Of a stretch of DNA of 44,847 nt, positions 1 to 10,457 are shown in pieces. This DNA is from Desulfuromonadaceae bacterium (lineage in GTDB: Bacteria > Desulfobacterota > Desulfuromonadia > Geobacterales > Pseudopelobacteraceae), in contig JAQTRC010000019.1 of assembly GCA_028712665.1 (NCBI GenBank), forward strand, positions 1-44,847. The letters are read 5' to 3'. Positions within the stretch are counted from its first letter, which is position 1; each line of letters begins with the position of its first letter. A model generated the notes under the pieces. The model was not told where the DNA came from. It made no database searches and saw nothing but the letters and a program-made list of their open reading frames with translations. The translations under genes were made by a program, and so were the position numbers.

Positions 1-1
1 C

Positions 2-118
2 GTTGCCATGACAATCAACCTGATCACCCCTATAGCCATGGACGAGGGTCTGCGCTTCGCTATCCGCGAAGGTGGCCGGACCGTTGGCGCAGGCGTAGTC
101 GCTTCCATTATTGAATAA
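2..118 (+). CDS. tuf: Elongation factor Tu, C-terminal end (partial)
   Basis: Only the last 38 codons are in the window; the gene begins upstream. The reading frame starts at base 2 and ends with TAA. The end of the protein, with residues [13 protein letters not shown] before the stop, is the strongly conserved C-terminus of EF-Tu domain III. EF-Tu carries aminoacyl-tRNA to the ribosome as a GTP complex. It lies 24 bp before rpsJ, the usual place for tuf at the head of an S10 operon, so the two are probably co-transcribed. Confidence 0.95.
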   Translation, partial: VAMTINLITPIAMDEGLRFAIREGGRTVGAGVVASIIE

Positions 119-142
119 ATCTGAAATGTGACGAGGATATCA

Positions 143-451
143 ATGCAGAGCCAGAAAATCAGAATTCGCCTAAAGGCGTATGACCATAAACTGCTGGACG
201 TTTCAGTAAGCGAGATTGTAGAGACCGCAAAAAGAACTGGTGCCCGTGTTGCAGGTCCGATTCCGCTTCCGACAGTGATTAACAAATATTGTGTTCTCCG
301 CGGACCGCACGTCGACAAAAAGTCCAGGGATCAATTCGAGATCAGAACCCATAAGCGCCTGATCGACATTCTTGATCCGACCCAGCAGACGGTTGATGCT
401 TTGATGAAACTGGATTTGTCTGCCGGAGTTGATGTAGAAATCAAACTGTAA
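143..451 (+). CDS. rpsJ: 30S ribosomal protein S10
   Basis: This 102-residue protein is the standard length for S10, a small-subunit head protein that also pairs with NusB in antitermination complexes. The start [15 protein letters not shown] is the family N-terminus. The frame is open five codons further upstream, but the ATG at 143 has a GAGGAT ribosome-binding site and gives the conserved start. It is the first gene of the S10 operon, directly after tuf, and the conserved segment with PLPT and residues [14 protein letters not shown] is present. Confidence 0.97.
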   Translation: MQSQKIRIRLKAYDHKLLDVSVSEIVETAKRTGARVAGPIPLPTVINKYCVLRGPHVDKKSRDQFEIRTHKRLIDILDPTQQTVDALMKLDLSAGVDVEIKL

Positions 452-479
452 CTGTTACTACGACTGAATAGGATTGACT

Positions 480-1109
480 ATGAAGAAAGGTATCATCGGA
501 AAAAAGCTGGGTATGACCCAGATATTCCTGGAAGACGGAACACGAGTGCCGGTTACTGTTGTTCAGGCCGGTCCCTGCTACGTGATTCAGAAAAAGACCA
601 CTGAAGCGGATGGTTATTCGGCTGTTCAGGTCGGATTTGAGTCCATTGCCGCAGCTGGCGTGAATAAACCCGCTCTTGGTCATTGCACGAAGTCAGGTCA
701 CGGTGTGTTCAGACACCTTCGCGAACTTAAGTTTGAACAGGCTTCTGACATGAATGTCGGTGAAACTCTGACGGTAGACCAGTTTTCCGACGGGGATGTT
801 GTAGATGTAACCGGAATCAGCATAGGCAAAGGCTTTCAAGGCGTTATTAAACGATGGAACTTTAAAGGCGGCCGCGCTTCACACGGCTCCCGCTTTCATA
901 GAGCACCAGGCTCGATTGGAGCATCTGCAACGCCATCACATGTTTTTAAAAATAAAAAGATGCCCGGACAGATGGGCAATGAGAAAGTTACCATTCAGCG
1001 CCTTAAGATTGTGCGTGTGAATGTGGCAGACAACCTTTTGCTGATTAAAGGCGCTGTCCCAGGTCACAAAAATTCAATCGTGCTCGTAAAACAGAGCGTC
1101 AAAGCTTAG
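480..1109 (+). CDS. rplC: 50S ribosomal protein L3
   Basis: A 209-residue L3, one of the first proteins bound to 23S rRNA near the peptidyl-transferase centre. It begins [16 protein letters not shown], the family start. The TTG two codons upstream is in frame, but the ATG at 480 behind an AGGAT Shine-Dalgarno is preferred. The internal loop with [12 protein letters not shown] and the [11 protein letters not shown] motif, which reaches into the ribosomal core, is intact. It lies 28 bp after rpsJ. Confidence 0.97.
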   Translation: MKKGIIGKKLGMTQIFLEDGTRVPVTVVQAGPCYVIQKKTTEADGYSAVQVGFESIAAAGVNKPALGHCTKSGHGVFRHLRELKFEQASDMNVGETLTVDQFSDGDVVDVTGISIGKGFQGVIKRWNFKGGRASHGSRFHRAPGSIGASATPSHVFKNKKMPGQMGNEKVTIQRLKIVRVNVADNLLLIKGAVPGHKNSIVLVKQSVKA

Positions 1110-1130
1110 TAATTATTCGGGAGTTTGAGT

Positions 1131-1754
1131 ATGCCTTCAATAGCTGTCTATAATATGAACAGGCAACAGGTTGGCGAAGTCCAGCTGTCAGAGGATGTAT
1201 TTGGTGTTGAAGTAAGGGAAAGCCTTATTCATCAGGCACTACGAGTCCAGCTTGCCAACCGTAGGGCCGGCACCGTTGCAGTAAAAAATCGATCCGCTGT
1301 TTCAGGCGGTGGTAAAAAGCCTTTTAAACAGAAAGGTACCGGTAACGCCCGCCAAGGTTGTAGCAGAGCTCCTCAGTATCCTGGAGGTGGTGTTGCTTTC
1401 GGTCCTCAGCCGAAAATCTACAACCTGAGCATGAATAAAAAGGCCAGGGCAGCTGCGCTCTGCTCGGTTCTGACTTTTAAACTCAAGAATAACGGGATTA
1501 CTGTTCTTGATAAAATTGAATTTGACAAAATATGCACTAAGGAATTTGTCGGGTTTATGAAACGTTTTGAGCTTGAACGCTCTTTAATTGTTACGGATGA
1601 CTTTAACAATAATTTGTTTCTATCGGCCCGCAATGTCCCCCATGTCAAAATGCTGAGGCACGATGCCCTTAATGTGCATGATATGCTTAAATTCAAGCAC
1701 ATTATATTTACCCAGGGCTCTGTGCAGTCTGCAGAAGGAGCATTGCAGAAATGA
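1131..1754 (+). CDS. rplD: 50S ribosomal protein L4
   Basis: A 207-residue L4/L1e-family protein that lines the exit tunnel with its extended loop. The loop is visible as the basic, glycine-rich stretch around residues 47-95 ([18 protein letters not shown], then [12 protein letters not shown]). The ATG at 1131 is preferred over an in-frame TTG at 1125. Its stop overlaps the start of rplW by 4 bp (ATGA), which implies translational coupling. In enterobacteria L4 represses its own operon; nothing here shows whether that holds in this organism. Confidence 0.97.
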   Translation: MPSIAVYNMNRQQVGEVQLSEDVFGVEVRESLIHQALRVQLANRRAGTVAVKNRSAVSGGGKKPFKQKGTGNARQGCSRAPQYPGGGVAFGPQPKIYNLSMNKKARAAALCSVLTFKLKNNGITVLDKIEFDKICTKEFVGFMKRFELERSLIVTDDFNNNLFLSARNVPHVKMLRHDALNVHDMLKFKHIIFTQGSVQSAEGALQK

Positions 1755-2035
1755 ATATCTATTCCGTGATTAAAAAACCCCATGTTACCGAAAAAACATC
1801 ACTCGGTGCAGATGCTTCAAACACAGTCGCAGTAGTTGTTGATAAAGATGCGAACAAGATAGAGATCAAACATGCTGTTGAGTCATTGTTCAAAGTCAAG
1901 GTTGCTGACGTAAGAACCGTAACGGTGGCTGGCAAAGTTAAGCGTTCAGGAAAAACTTATGGCAAACGGTCCAACTGGAAAAAGGCATATGTAACGCTCC
2001 AGGAAGGGCAATCAATAGATTTCTTTGAAGTCTAA
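1751..2035 (+). CDS. rplW: 50S ribosomal protein L23
   Basis: A 94-residue L23, located at the tunnel exit where trigger factor and SRP dock. The family N-terminus ([11 protein letters not shown]) and the basic [21 protein letters not shown] segment's equivalents are easily recognised, the latter spanning about residues 55-78. It starts within the last codons of rplD (4-bp overlap) and is followed 21 bp later by rplB, as in all canonical S10 operons. Confidence 0.97.
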   Translation: MNIYSVIKKPHVTEKTSLGADASNTVAVVVDKDANKIEIKHAVESLFKVKVADVRTVTVAGKVKRSGKTYGKRSNWKKAYVTLQEGQSIDFFEV

Positions 2036-2056
2036 CTAATACGTTTGGGGTTCACA

Positions 2057-2881
2057 ATGGGAATCAAAAGCTATAATCCAACTTCAGCAGGACGCAGGCA
2101 CCAAACCTGTTCCGCGTTCGATGAAATAACAACTTCTACTCCTGAAAAATCACTACTTGTTTCCTTGAAGAAAAGTGGTGGCAGGAACTCATACGGTCGC
2201 ATTACCGCCCGGCATCAGGGTGGCGGTCATAAACAGAAATATCGCATCATTGATTTTCGCCGCGATAAACGCAGTATTCCTGCTACTGTTGCCAGTATTG
2301 AGTATGATCCTAACCGTAGTGCAAGGATAGCTCTGCTGAATTATGTTGACGGCGAAAAGCGATATATTCTTGCGCCTCTTGATCTCAAAGTCGGTGACAT
2401 GGTTATCAGTGGCCCTGAGGCGGACATAAAACCGGGAAATTCCCTTCCGCTCCGCTCTATTCCGCTTGGCACAATCATTCACAACATTGAGCTAAAGATT
2501 GGAAAGGGCGCGCAGCTTGCAAGGAGTGCCGGAACTTTCGCACAATTGATGTCCAAAGAGGGTAAATACTCACAAGTCAAGCTACCTTCCGGTGAAGTTC
2601 GTCTGGTTCTCCAGGATTGTTATGCTACGATTGGACAGGTTGGCAATACTGACCACGAGAATGTCAATATTGGTAAAGCGGGCCGTTCTCGTTGGCTCGG
2701 AAAACGTCCTAAGGTTCGTGGTGTCGCAATGAACCCGGTTGACCACCCGCATGGTGGTGGGGAAGGGCGTACATCCGGCGGTCGTCATCCGGTTACTCCA
2801 TGGGGCATTCCTACTAAGGGATATAAAACAAGAACAAATAAGTCTACTGATCGCTTCATAATCAAGAAGCGTAGCAAATAA
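2057..2881 (+). CDS. rplB: 50S ribosomal protein L2
   Basis: A 274-residue L2, needed for subunit association and peptidyl-transferase function. The start at ATG 2057 gives [17 protein letters not shown], the normal N-terminus; an in-frame TTG 12 bp earlier is less likely. The functionally important [21 protein letters not shown] region near the C-terminus, with the histidine known to matter for activity in this family, is intact. The basic C-terminal tail FIIKKRSK is also typical. Confidence 0.97.
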   Translation: MGIKSYNPTSAGRRHQTCSAFDEITTSTPEKSLLVSLKKSGGRNSYGRITARHQGGGHKQKYRIIDFRRDKRSIPATVASIEYDPNRSARIALLNYVDGEKRYILAPLDLKVGDMVISGPEADIKPGNSLPLRSIPLGTIIHNIELKIGKGAQLARSAGTFAQLMSKEGKYSQVKLPSGEVRLVLQDCYATIGQVGNTDHENVNIGKAGRSRWLGKRPKVRGVAMNPVDHPHGGGEGRTSGGRHPVTPWGIPTKGYKTRTNKSTDRFIIKKRSK

Positions 2882-2903
2882 CAAGTTGAGAGGCTGATAT
2901 ACT

Positions 2904-3182
2904 ATGGCACGTTCAATAAAAAAAGGTCCTTTTATTGATGATCATCTGATCAAAAAGGTTCTGGCAGAAGGTCCCAATTCCAAAAAGATTATTAAGACCT
3001 GGTCACGTCGCTCAACGATCAGCCCTGATTTCATCGGTTGTAGTTTTGCAGTACATAACGGTCGCAAGTTCATACCGGTTTTCGTTACTGAAAACATGGT
3101 GGGGCATAAAATGGGTGAATTCTCACCAACTAGAACTTTTCACGGCCATGCCGCTGATAAAAAGAGTAAAGTCAAGAAGTAG
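2904..3182 (+). CDS. rpsS: 30S ribosomal protein S19
   Basis: A 92-residue S19 of the small-subunit head, next to S13 and the A site. The start [15 protein letters not shown] and the segment with [16 protein letters not shown] are family signatures. It is preceded by a GAGAGGCTGA-type ribosome-binding region and lies 22 bp after rplB and 14 bp before rplV, the canonical order. Confidence 0.97.
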   Translation: MARSIKKGPFIDDHLIKKVLAEGPNSKKIIKTWSRRSTISPDFIGCSFAVHNGRKFIPVFVTENMVGHKMGEFSPTRTFHGHAADKKSKVKK

Positions 3183-3196
3183 TAAGGGAGCTTGAA

Positions 3197-3532
3197 ATGG
3201 AATCCAGCGCAAAACTGACATCCATACGCCTTTCACCTCGCAAGACGCGCCTTGTGGTTGATCTTGTCCGCGGCAAAGGTATTCAGGATGCACTAAATAC
3301 CTTGAGGTTCATGCCACAGCCTTCTGCAAAGCTTATCTCCAAGCTGCTCAAGTCCGCTGTTGCCAATGCCGAACAAAAGGGCGTATCCGATGTTGATCGT
3401 CTGATTGTTAAAACAATTTATGTTGATGGCGGAGCCGCACTTAAACGTTTTGTCCCGAGAGCCATGGGGCGGGCCAGCAAAATCCGCAAACCAACAAGTC
3501 ACATTGCGGTAACTCTTTCAGACACGAAATAG
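3197..3532 (+). CDS. rplV: 50S ribosomal protein L22
   Basis: A 111-residue L22, whose long beta-hairpin lines the exit tunnel. The N-terminal [17 protein letters not shown] motif and the C-terminal hairpin (about residues 82-102, [19 protein letters not shown]) are present. It is close to the usual 110-residue length. A GGAGCTTG ribosome-binding site precedes the ATG. The tunnel hairpin shows no insertion that would suggest macrolide resistance. Confidence 0.97.
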   Translation: MESSAKLTSIRLSPRKTRLVVDLVRGKGIQDALNTLRFMPQPSAKLISKLLKSAVANAEQKGVSDVDRLIVKTIYVDGGAALKRFVPRAMGRASKIRKPTSHIAVTLSDTK

Positions 3533-3554
3533 TTTTATTCTTTGGAGGTGTAGT

Positions 3555-4187
3555 TTGGGACAAAAAATAAATCCGATTGGCTTTAGGCTCGGAATCACAA
3601 AGACTTGGGACTCCAAGTGGTATGCTGAGGCAGATTATGCAAAGCTTCTGCATGAAGACTTGGCTATCCGAAAATTTTTGAAAAAACGTCTATATAGTTC
3701 TGGTGTATCCAAAATAGAAATAGAGCGTGCCGCCAATAAAACAAAGATCAATATTTTTACCGCAAGACCCGGTCTGATTATCGGAAAGAAGGGAACTGAG
3801 GTAGAAACGATAAAAAAAGAGCTTGCTCAGATTACCTCTAAAGAAATCTATATTACTATCACTGAAGTACGGAAGCCCGAGCTTGATGCACAACTGGTGG
3901 CTGAAAATGTGGCGCTTCAGCTGGAGCGGCGTATAGCCTTTCGTAGGGCCATGAAGAAGAGTGTGACCTCTACGCTCAAATTTGGGGCCAAGGGTATTAG
4001 AATTACCTGTTCCGGGCGCTTGGGTGGGGCTGAAATGTCACGCACCGAATGGTATCGTGAAGGGCGTGTACCTTTGCATACCCTACGGGCTGATATCGAT
4101 TATGGTTTTGCCGAGGCCAAAACAACTTACGGCATTATCGGTATCAAGGTTCTCATATTCAAAGGTGAAATTCTGCCGGGTAAGTAA
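3555..4187 (+). CDS. rpsC: 30S ribosomal protein S3
   Basis: A 210-residue S3, part of the mRNA entry channel. The start is a TTG preceded by GGAGGTG, giving [13 protein letters not shown], the invariant family N-terminus; no in-frame ATG nearby fits. The KH domain with GxxG motif is seen as [14 protein letters not shown], and the C-terminal domain as RAMKKS followed by [20 protein letters not shown]. Use of TTG is one of several non-ATG starts in this operon. Confidence 0.97.
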   Translation: MGQKINPIGFRLGITKTWDSKWYAEADYAKLLHEDLAIRKFLKKRLYSSGVSKIEIERAANKTKINIFTARPGLIIGKKGTEVETIKKELAQITSKEIYITITEVRKPELDAQLVAENVALQLERRIAFRRAMKKSVTSTLKFGAKGIRITCSGRLGGAEMSRTEWYREGRVPLHTLRADIDYGFAEAKTTYGIIGIKVLIFKGEILPGK

Positions 4188-4220
4188 CTTTTTATTTTTG
4201 CACAATAGGAGCAAGTATCA

Positions 4221-4643
4221 ATGTTAATGCCGAAACGGGTAAAACATAGAAAACAGATGAAGGGCCGCATGAGCGGTAAGCCATGTCGTGGTATAGAACT
4301 TTCCTTTGGCGAGTACGGACTTCAGGCATTAGAATGCGGTTGGCTTGATTCACGCCAGATTGAAGCGGCACGTATTGCAATGACTCGTTATATCAAGAGG
4401 GGTGGCAAAATCTGGATTCGTATATTCCCTGATAAGCCGCTTACCGCCAAACCAGCTGAAACGAGGATGGGTAAAGGTAAAGGTTCTCCTGATTCATGGG
4501 TCTGCGTTGTAAAGCCCGGCACTATATTATACGAGATGGAGGGTGTCACTGAAGAGATTGCTCGTGAGGCGCTCCGGTTGGCTGCTCATAAGTTGCCCCT
4601 CTCAACCAAGTTCATTGCAAGGGGGGAACTCCATGAAGCCTAA
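4221..4643 (+). CDS. rplP: 50S ribosomal protein L16
   Basis: A 140-residue L16, which helps position A-site tRNA. The start [17 protein letters not shown] is standard, and the segments [27 protein letters not shown] and the [13 protein letters not shown] helix match the family. An AGGAG site precedes the ATG. The last 11 bp overlap the start of rpmC, so the L29 ribosome-binding site (GGGGGGA) lies inside this gene. Confidence 0.96.
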   Translation: MLMPKRVKHRKQMKGRMSGKPCRGIELSFGEYGLQALECGWLDSRQIEAARIAMTRYIKRGGKIWIRIFPDKPLTAKPAETRMGKGKGSPDSWVCVVKPGTILYEMEGVTEEIAREALRLAAHKLPLSTKFIARGELHEA

Positions 4644-4821
4644 CGATCTCAGAAAACTATTGCCTGAAGAACTGCTTAAAAAGCAGAATGAAAGCACCAA
4701 GGAACTTTTCAACCTTAAATTTCAGCTACACACCGGCAGGTTGGAGAATACCTCCAAACTTAAAAATATCCGTAAGGATATTGCCAGGATTAATACCATT
4801 CTTACTGAGAGCAAGGCATAG
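4633..4821 (+). CDS. rpmC: 50S ribosomal protein L29
   Basis: A 62-residue L29, a two-helix protein next to L23 at the tunnel exit. The frame is open for 90 bp upstream inside rplP, but the protein from the ATG at 4633 ([17 protein letters not shown]) has the normal L29 size and N-terminus and a strong GGGGGGA ribosome-binding site. The helix motif [19 protein letters not shown] is the family signature. Confidence 0.96.
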   Translation: MKPNDLRKLLPEELLKKQNESTKELFNLKFQLHTGRLENTSKLKNIRKDIARINTILTESKA

Positions 4822-4832
4822 GGAGCATCAAA

Positions 4833-5090
4833 ATGAGTGAACGCGGTCACAGAAAGACTCAGGTAGGTGTTGTTGTAAGCGACAAAATGGAAAAAACTGT
4901 TGTTGTAAAGGTTGACCGTCTTGTTAAACACAGTGTCTACAATAAATATATCAAGCGCAGCGTTAAATACAAGGTTCACGACGAGCAGAATTCATCCAAG
5001 ACCGGTGATCGTGTAGAGATCATTGAGTGCCGTCCGATGAGCAAGGATAAACGATGGAGCCTTAAGCAGATTATAGAAAGTATCTCTTAG
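4833..5090 (+). CDS. rpsQ: 30S ribosomal protein S17
   Basis: An 85-residue S17, an OB-fold primary 16S rRNA binder. It starts [21 protein letters not shown] and contains the conserved [16 protein letters not shown] strand region and the [13 protein letters not shown] motif. It is 11 bp after rpmC and 18 bp before rplN, the usual S10-to-spc junction, with no terminator between, so the two operons are joined here. Confidence 0.97.
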   Translation: MSERGHRKTQVGVVVSDKMEKTVVVKVDRLVKHSVYNKYIKRSVKYKVHDEQNSSKTGDRVEIIECRPMSKDKRWSLKQIIESIS

Positions 5091-5108
5091 TACAGGGAGT
5101 GTCGTGTA

Positions 5109-5477
5109 ATGATTCAAATGCAGACAATACTGGATGTAGCCGATAATTCCGGCGCTAAAAAGCTTTTTTGTATAAAAGTGCTGGGTGGCTCCAAGAGAAA
5201 GTATGCTGGCGTGGGTGATATAATTGTCGCTTCAGTGCGTGAAGCACTACCTAACTCGAAAGTAAAAAAAGGCGATGTAGTTAAGGCCGTTGTAGTAAGA
5301 ACTGCAAAAGCTCTTGGTCGTCCTGATGGATCTTATATCAGGTTTGATGATAATTCTGGCGTTGTAATCAATAATGCCAAAGAACCTGTTGGGACGCGTA
5401 TTTTCGGCCCGGTTGCAAGAGAACTCCGCGCCAAGAAGTTCATGAAAATTATATCTCTTGCGCCGGAAGTACTATAA
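5109..5477 (+). CDS. rplN: 50S ribosomal protein L14
   Basis: A 122-residue L14, exactly the usual length, forming an inter-subunit bridge and the binding site of the silencing factor RsfS. The signature [18 protein letters not shown] at the start and the core segment with [13 protein letters not shown] are present. A GGGAGTG ribosome-binding site precedes the ATG. Confidence 0.97.
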   Translation: MIQMQTILDVADNSGAKKLFCIKVLGGSKRKYAGVGDIIVASVREALPNSKVKKGDVVKAVVVRTAKALGRPDGSYIRFDDNSGVVINNAKEPVGTRIFGPVARELRAKKFMKIISLAPEVL

Positions 5478-5496
5478 AAGATATCGGAGAATTTAG

Positions 5497-5817
5497 ATGC
5501 AAGCCATGAAATCCCATGTTAACAAGGGCGATACGGTGATGGTTATCGCCGGCAAGGAAAAGAGCAAGACTGGCAAAGTCATGCAAATCCTGCCCAAAAA
5601 GAATGGCGTTATTGTTGAAGGTCTAAATCTGGTAAAACGCCACCTTAAGGCCAAGGGGAATGAGGCAGGTGGTATTAAAGAGAAAGAGGCCGCTATCCAC
5701 CTCTCCAATGTCATGCCTTACTGCTCCAAATGTTCCAAGCCGGTTCGCACCAGTAAAAAGTTCTTGGAAAATGGTGAAAAACAGCGTGTTTGTGTCAAAT
5801 GTGGTAATTCGCTTTAG
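5497..5817 (+). CDS. rplX: 50S ribosomal protein L24 (zinc-ribbon form)
   Basis: A 106-residue L24, an assembly initiator with an N-terminal KOW motif ([19 protein letters not shown]). The C-terminal part carries two CxxC pairs (YCSKCS and VCVKCG), which would bind zinc. Such C-terminal ribbons are known in L24 of several bacterial groups but absent from the enterobacterial protein. The ATG at 5497 with GGAGAA upstream is taken as start; a second ATG three codons later is possible. Confidence 0.96.
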   Translation: MQAMKSHVNKGDTVMVIAGKEKSKTGKVMQILPKKNGVIVEGLNLVKRHLKAKGNEAGGIKEKEAAIHLSNVMPYCSKCSKPVRTSKKFLENGEKQRVCVKCGNSL

Positions 5818-5841
5818 AACTACTTTGGAGGAGCAATATCA

Positions 5842-6381
5842 ATGTCTCGTTTAAAAGATATATATGACAGTGAAATAGTACCCAAACTTCGCAAGGATTT
5901 TGCATACAAGTGTTGCATGGAAATCCCCCGGATTGAGAAGATAGTTGTTAATATGGGTTTAGGGGAAGCAATTCAGAATATTAAAATTCTGGATTCTGCG
6001 ACTGCTGAGATGAATGCGATTACCGGTCAGAAGTCTGTCATTACCAAAGCAAAAAAATCGATCGCTACTTTCAAGTTGCGCGAGGGTATGCCGATTGGCT
6101 GCATGGTGACTCTTCGCCGTGATCGAATGTATGAATTTCTTGACCGTCTCATGAATGTCTCGCTTGCTAGGGTACGTGACTTTAAAGGCGTTTCAGGCAA
6201 GGCTTTCGATGGTAAAGGAAACTACACGCTCGGTATCAAGGAACAGCTTATATTCCCTGAAATCAACTATGACACGGTTGACAAGATCAAAGGAATGAAT
6301 ATTACGATAGTAACAAGTGCCAAGACAGACGAGGAAGGCAAAGCTCTTCTCAAGTATCTGGGCATGCCGTTCAGGAACTAA
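5842..6381 (+). CDS. rplE: 50S ribosomal protein L5
   Basis: A 179-residue L5, which binds 5S rRNA and contacts the P-site tRNA. The usual length and family segments are visible: [34 protein letters not shown] and the C-terminal region with [31 protein letters not shown] ribosome-binding site is seen upstream of the ATG. It sits between rplX and rpsN as in every canonical spc operon. Confidence 0.97.
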   Translation: MSRLKDIYDSEIVPKLRKDFAYKCCMEIPRIEKIVVNMGLGEAIQNIKILDSATAEMNAITGQKSVITKAKKSIATFKLREGMPIGCMVTLRRDRMYEFLDRLMNVSLARVRDFKGVSGKAFDGKGNYTLGIKEQLIFPEINYDTVDKIKGMNITIVTSAKTDEEGKALLKYLGMPFRN

Positions 6382-6398
6382 GAAATCTGGAGGATTTT

Positions 6399-6584
6399 GT
6401 GGCAAAAACTTCAATGATCATCAAATCTCAGCGCAAACCTAAATTCAAGGTTCGCCAGCACAATCGCTGCCCGGTATGCGGGAGGCCTAGAGCCTTCTAT
6501 CGGAAATTTGAAATGTGTAGGATATGCCTGCGCAAGTACGCCTCCTCCGGCCAAATTCCCGGTGTAATTAAGTCAAGCTGGTAA
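6399..6584 (+). CDS. rpsN: 30S ribosomal protein S14, zinc-binding type
   Basis: A 61-residue S14 of the short, zinc-binding (type Z) class: cysteine pairs RCPVCG and MCRICL bracket the zinc site, in contrast to the roughly 100-residue cysteine-free type. It starts at GTG 6399, 9 bp after a GGAGG sequence. The C-terminus ends in SSW, typical of this class. No second S14 is in the window. Confidence 0.96.
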   Translation: MAKTSMIIKSQRKPKFKVRQHNRCPVCGRPRAFYRKFEMCRICLRKYASSGQIPGVIKSSW

Positions 6585-6629
6585 CTTAGTCAAGCCCTAT
6601 ATAGAGAAAGAGACAGGAGCAAACGCACA

Positions 6630-7028
6630 ATGTCAATGACAGATCCAATCGCTGACATGCTTACCAGAATCAGAAATGCAAACATGGTAAAGCACCAGAA
6701 AGTAGACATTCCTTCTTCCAACATGAAGGTAAGTTTGGCCAATGTGTTGAAACAGGAAGGTTTTATTAAAAACTACAAGGTTATTTCGGATAATCTTCAG
6801 GGTGTACTGAGGGTTTATTTGAAATATATCGATGAGAAAGACAGTGTTATCAACGAGATCAAACGTATTAGCAAGCCTGGCGGAAGGGTATACGTAAAGT
6901 CAGAGGATATCCCTGTTGTTAAAAGCGGTATCGGCATTGCTATTCTCTCAACATCAAAGGGAGTTATCACTGACAATGCTGCCCGCAAAGCCGGCGTCGG
7001 CGGCGAACTCATCTGCACTGTCTGGTAA
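6630..7028 (+). CDS. rpsH: 30S ribosomal protein S8
   Basis: A 132-residue S8, a central 16S rRNA binder that represses the spc operon in enterobacteria. The N-terminal [14 protein letters not shown] and the C-terminal [31 protein letters not shown] signature (about residues 102-132) are intact. An AGGAGC site precedes the ATG. The preceding gap of 45 bp is the longest in this part of the operon but holds no hairpin. Confidence 0.97.
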   Translation: MSMTDPIADMLTRIRNANMVKHQKVDIPSSNMKVSLANVLKQEGFIKNYKVISDNLQGVLRVYLKYIDEKDSVINEIKRISKPGGRVYVKSEDIPVVKSGIGIAILSTSKGVITDNAARKAGVGGELICTVW

Positions 7029-7053
7029 CTACTGCGACAAGGAGTATATTTAG

Positions 7054-7593
7054 ATGTCAAGAATAGGCAAACTACCCATTGAAATACCTAAGGGTGTCAA
7101 AATTAGTTTTAGTGACTCCGTTCTGTCAGTGCATGGTCCAAACGGCAATCTATCACGTCAGATTATGTCGAACATATCACTTACAATCAGCGATTCAGTG
7201 ATCGTAGTCGCCAGGTGCGAAGAGACCAACTCAGCCAGATCAGCTCATGGCCTGACCAGAACTTTAATCAATAACATGGTTGTCGGCGTAACTAAAGGTT
7301 TTCAGACTAACCTTGAGATTAACGGTGTTGGTTACCGTGCAGAGGTAAAGGGTACGGAACTGGTACTTAGCCTCGGTTATTCGCATCCTGTAAATTTTCT
7401 GATTCCTGATGGAATATCTATTGAAGTTGAAAAGATGACCAAGCTTTCTGTTAAAGGTTTTGACAAAGAGTTAGTCGGACAGACTGCTGCCAAAATCAGG
7501 TCGTTCCGTAGCCCGGAGCCTTATAAAGGCAAGGGAATAAAGTATGCTGACGAGACTATATTGAGAAAAGCCGGCAAAACCGGCAAGAAATAG
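7054..7593 (+). CDS. rplF: 50S ribosomal protein L6
   Basis: A 179-residue L6 made of two similar RNA-binding repeats, located by the sarcin-ricin loop. The start [15 protein letters not shown] and the C-terminal motif with [15 protein letters not shown] are characteristic. An AAGGAG site precedes the ATG at 7054. Length and gene order (rpsH-rplF-rplR) are standard. Confidence 0.97.
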   Translation: MSRIGKLPIEIPKGVKISFSDSVLSVHGPNGNLSRQIMSNISLTISDSVIVVARCEETNSARSAHGLTRTLINNMVVGVTKGFQTNLEINGVGYRAEVKGTELVLSLGYSHPVNFLIPDGISIEVEKMTKLSVKGFDKELVGQTAAKIRSFRSPEPYKGKGIKYADETILRKAGKTGKK

Positions 7594-7612
7594 TCTTTAT
7601 AAGGAGAAATTT

Positions 7613-7978
7613 GTGGCTAAGACTGCTATTAAAACAATTACTCGCCTGAAGCGTCAGGTACGAGTAAGAAAAAAAGTGCGTGGAACAACAGATAGGCCCC
7701 GACTCAATGTTTTCAAAAGTGCGCGCCATATTTATGCCCAGATCATTGATGACACTCAGGGCTCAACTCTTGTTGCAGCATCAACATTGTCAGAAGCGGC
7801 CAAGGGACTTGCAAACACAGGTAACGTAGTTGCAGCGTCCGCAATAGGCAAGGAAATTGCTCGCTTGGCTCTTGAAAAGGGTCTTACTACCGTTGTTTTC
7901 GACCGCAATGGTTTTCTCTATCATGGCAGAATCAAAGCGCTTGCAGATGCAGCCCGCGAAGCCGGGTTGAACTTCTAA
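7613..7978 (+). CDS. rplR: 50S ribosomal protein L18
   Basis: A 121-residue L18, which binds 5S rRNA with L5. The start is GTG behind AAGGAG. Family features include [18 protein letters not shown] and the C-terminal [26 protein letters not shown] region at about residues 95-121. Its position between rplF and rpsE agrees with the assignment. Confidence 0.97.
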   Translation: MAKTAIKTITRLKRQVRVRKKVRGTTDRPRLNVFKSARHIYAQIIDDTQGSTLVAASTLSEAAKGLANTGNVVAASAIGKEIARLALEKGLTTVVFDRNGFLYHGRIKALADAAREAGLNF

Positions 7979-7997
7979 GCGTACTAGGAGGTTTTCT

Positions 7998-8486
7998 TTG
8001 AGTAGAATCAATCCAGCAGAACTTAATCTTACTGATCGGGTCGTCCACATCAGCAGAGTTGCGAAGGTTGTCAAGGGTGGCCGCAGATTCAGCTTTTCTG
8101 CTCTTATTGTCGTAGGAGACGGGAGTGGTCACGTAGGTTATGGCCTTGGCAAAGCTAATGAGGTTCCGGAAGCCATTAGGAAGGGTGTTGAACAGGCTAA
8201 GAAAAATCTTATAAAGGTTCCTGTGAATCAGAGTCAGACCATTCCTTTTGAGATCGAGGGCAAGTTTGGAGCCGGCAAACTTCTTATGAAGCCGGCGTCA
8301 GCTGGTACTGGCGTTATTGCTGGAGGTGCTGCCCGAGCCATATTTGAAGCAGCCGGCATCAATAACATACTTTCCAAGTGCCTCGGTTCCAACAACCCGC
8401 ATAATGTTATCAAGGCGGCTTTTGCCGGGCTTAAGCGGCTAAAGACTCCTGAAGAGATTGCCGCGCGCCGCGGTATCGTTGAATAA
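7998..8486 (+). CDS. rpsE: 30S ribosomal protein S5
   Basis: A 162-residue S5, involved in decoding accuracy and mRNA unwinding. The start is TTG preceded by AGGAGG; the N-terminal [17 protein letters not shown] and the double-stranded RNA-binding segment [22 protein letters not shown] are clear. The C-terminal fold with [23 protein letters not shown] is also intact. The small-subunit decoding loop shows no obvious change. Confidence 0.97.
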   Translation: MSRINPAELNLTDRVVHISRVAKVVKGGRRFSFSALIVVGDGSGHVGYGLGKANEVPEAIRKGVEQAKKNLIKVPVNQSQTIPFEIEGKFGAGKLLMKPASAGTGVIAGGAARAIFEAAGINNILSKCLGSNNPHNVIKAAFAGLKRLKTPEEIAARRGIVE

Positions 8487-8507
8487 TCAATTACGTGAGG
8501 GATTAAC

Positions 8508-8684
8508 ATGAGCAGCATCCTTAAGATTACACTTGCTAAAAGCACTATATGTGCACCTAAGAAGCATCGTAACGTTGTTGCGGGCCTGGGATTGTCGAAG
8601 CTTAATCAGACTGTTCAGCGTCCTGATAGTCCTGAAATCCGCGGTATGATCAACAAGGTTGCTCATCTGCTCACTGTTGAATAG
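8508..8684 (+). CDS. rpmD: 50S ribosomal protein L30
   Basis: A 58-residue protein translated from ATG 8508 to TAG 8684, in the invariant slot between rpsE and rplO. The sequence starts MSSILKITLAKSTICAPKKH, and the following RNVVAGLGLSKLNQTVQRPD and IRGMINKVAHLL segments match L30. A GTGAGGGA ribosome-binding site is seen. L30 is a small 23S rRNA-binding protein; the length matches the usual 58-60 residues. Confidence 0.96.
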   Translation: MSSILKITLAKSTICAPKKHRNVVAGLGLSKLNQTVQRPDSPEIRGMINKVAHLLTVE

Positions 8685-8702
8685 ATAAAGGGGTAGAATA
8701 TA

Positions 8703-9146
8703 ATGGAACTCAATAGCCTCAAACCCGCACTTGGGTCTACAAAAAATAGGAAGCGTATTGGTCGTGGAACCGGTTCAGGCCACGGTAAAACCGCGACCAA
8801 GGGCCATAAGGGACAGAAAGCCCGTTCTGGAGGTAGTATCAAGGCCGGTTTTGAGGGGGGGCAGATGCCTCTTCAGCGTCGTCTACCCAAGCGTGGGTTC
8901 ATTCCTCTTGACCGTGTTGAGTATTCTATTGTCAACTTGAGTCAGCTTGACGTTTTTGATGCTGGTACTGTTATTGACGGGATTGCCCTGGCTTCGAAAG
9001 GGCTGATAAAATCTTCATCTGCTCCTGTTAAGGTTTTGGGTAACGGTGATTTGAACAAAACGCTTCATGTGTCAGCAACCAAATTCAGTCAGTCAGCTAA
9101 GGACAAGATAATAGCTGCTGGTGGTACTGTTGAGGAAATAGTTTAG
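8703..9146 (+). CDS. rplO: 50S ribosomal protein L15
   Basis: A 147-residue L15, a late assembly protein with a long basic N-terminal extension. The extension is seen as [22 protein letters not shown] followed by the glycine-rich [18 protein letters not shown]. Its stop codon TAG shares one base with the GTG start of secY (TAGTG), so translation of secY is probably coupled to rplO. Confidence 0.97.
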   Translation: MELNSLKPALGSTKNRKRIGRGTGSGHGKTATKGHKGQKARSGGSIKAGFEGGQMPLQRRLPKRGFIPLDRVEYSIVNLSQLDVFDAGTVIDGIALASKGLIKSSSAPVKVLGNGDLNKTLHVSATKFSQSAKDKIIAAGGTVEEIV

Positions 9147-10453
9147 TGTTTGAAGCTTTTCAGAATATTTTCAAGATCCCCGAGCTTAAAAAACGAGTGC
9201 TGTTTTCTCTTGGGATGCTTGCCGTATACCGTGTTGGATGTCATATCCCAACGCCTGGAATTGACAGAATTGCACTTGCTCACTTTTTCAAACAGGCTCA
9301 AGGCACCTTACTTGGCCTGTTTGATATGTTTTCAGGAGGCGCGCTCGAGCGTTTGACTGTTTTCGCTCTTGGTATTATGCCTTATATATCTTCATCGATT
9401 ATATTTCAGCTACTCACCGTAGTTGTGCCTGCTATTGAAAAGCTATCCAAGGAAGGCGAATCAGGCCGCAAAAAAATCATTCAATATACCCGTTATGGCA
9501 CAATTTTATTGAGCGTTGTTCAGGGTACGGGTGTTGCTGTCGGACTTGAAAGTATGCGTGGGCCTGCTGGTGAGTTGGTAGTTCCAAGCCCGGGATGGGG
9601 CTTCCGAATAATGACGGTTATCACTTTGACAGCTGGTACCGCTTTTGTTATGTGGCTAGGCGAACAGATGTCTGAGAAGGGGATTGGTAACGGAATCTCT
9701 TTAATTATTTTTGCCGGTATTGTGGTAGGAATACCTAAAGCTATGGTAAACACTGTAAAGCTGATGAATGCCGGTCAAATATCACTGTTTGTTGTTATTT
9801 TCGTACTTGCACTTATGTCTGCTGTAATCGCGGCAATTGTGTTTATCGAGCGTGGCCAACGCCGTTTGCCTATTCACTATGCCAAGCGAGCCGTTGGTCT
9901 GAAGACATTTAACGCCCAGACTTCGCACCTTCCACTCAAAATCAACATGGCGGGTGTAATCCCACCGATCTTTGCTTCCTCAATCATCATGTTCCCCGCA
10001 ACGATAGCAAATTTTATTGATATCCCTTGGGTGAAGAATTTTGCTATTAGCTTGAGTCCAGGTAACTGGGTGTACAATATCTTTTTTGTTGCGTTCATCA
10101 TATTCTTCTGTTACTTCTATACAGCTGTAACCTTTAATCCGATTGATGTTGCAGAAAATATAAAAAAACATGGTGGCTATATACCAGGAATTCGTCCGGG
10201 CAAGGAAACGTCGGATTTTATGGACAGTGTTCTGACTCGTCTTACTTTCGCAGGCGCAATTTATATCTCAATTGTCTGTGTGCTGCCTTCAATTCTGATC
10301 GGAAAGTTTAACTTACCATTTTATTTTGGTGGCACAGCGCTGTTAATTGCTGTTGGCGTCGGAATGGATACAGTAGCGCAGATTGAATCCCACTTAATAA
10401 CCCGTAACTACGAAGGTTTTCTTAAAGGTGTCAGAATCAGAGGGAGGAAGTGA
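9146..10453 (+). CDS. secY: Preprotein translocase subunit SecY
   Basis: A 435-residue integral membrane protein with about ten hydrophobic segments, forming the protein-conducting channel with SecE and SecG. The N-terminus ([21 protein letters not shown]), the plug-region motif [26 protein letters not shown] and the cytosolic loop [16 protein letters not shown] that contacts ribosome and SecA are present. It starts with GTG overlapping the rplO stop by one base. The order rplO-secY-adk-map is widespread. Confidence 0.97.
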   Translation: MFEAFQNIFKIPELKKRVLFSLGMLAVYRVGCHIPTPGIDRIALAHFFKQAQGTLLGLFDMFSGGALERLTVFALGIMPYISSSIIFQLLTVVVPAIEKLSKEGESGRKKIIQYTRYGTILLSVVQGTGVAVGLESMRGPAGELVVPSPGWGFRIMTVITLTAGTAFVMWLGEQMSEKGIGNGISLIIFAGIVVGIPKAMVNTVKLMNAGQISLFVVIFVLALMSAVIAAIVFIERGQRRLPIHYAKRAVGLKTFNAQTSHLPLKINMAGVIPPIFASSIIMFPATIANFIDIPWVKNFAISLSPGNWVYNIFFVAFIIFFCYFYTAVTFNPIDVAENIKKHGGYIPGIRPGKETSDFMDSVLTRLTFAGAIYISIVCVLPSILIGKFNLPFYFGGTALLIAVGVGMDTVAQIESHLITRNYEGFLKGVRIRGRK

Positions 10454-10457
10454 CCTC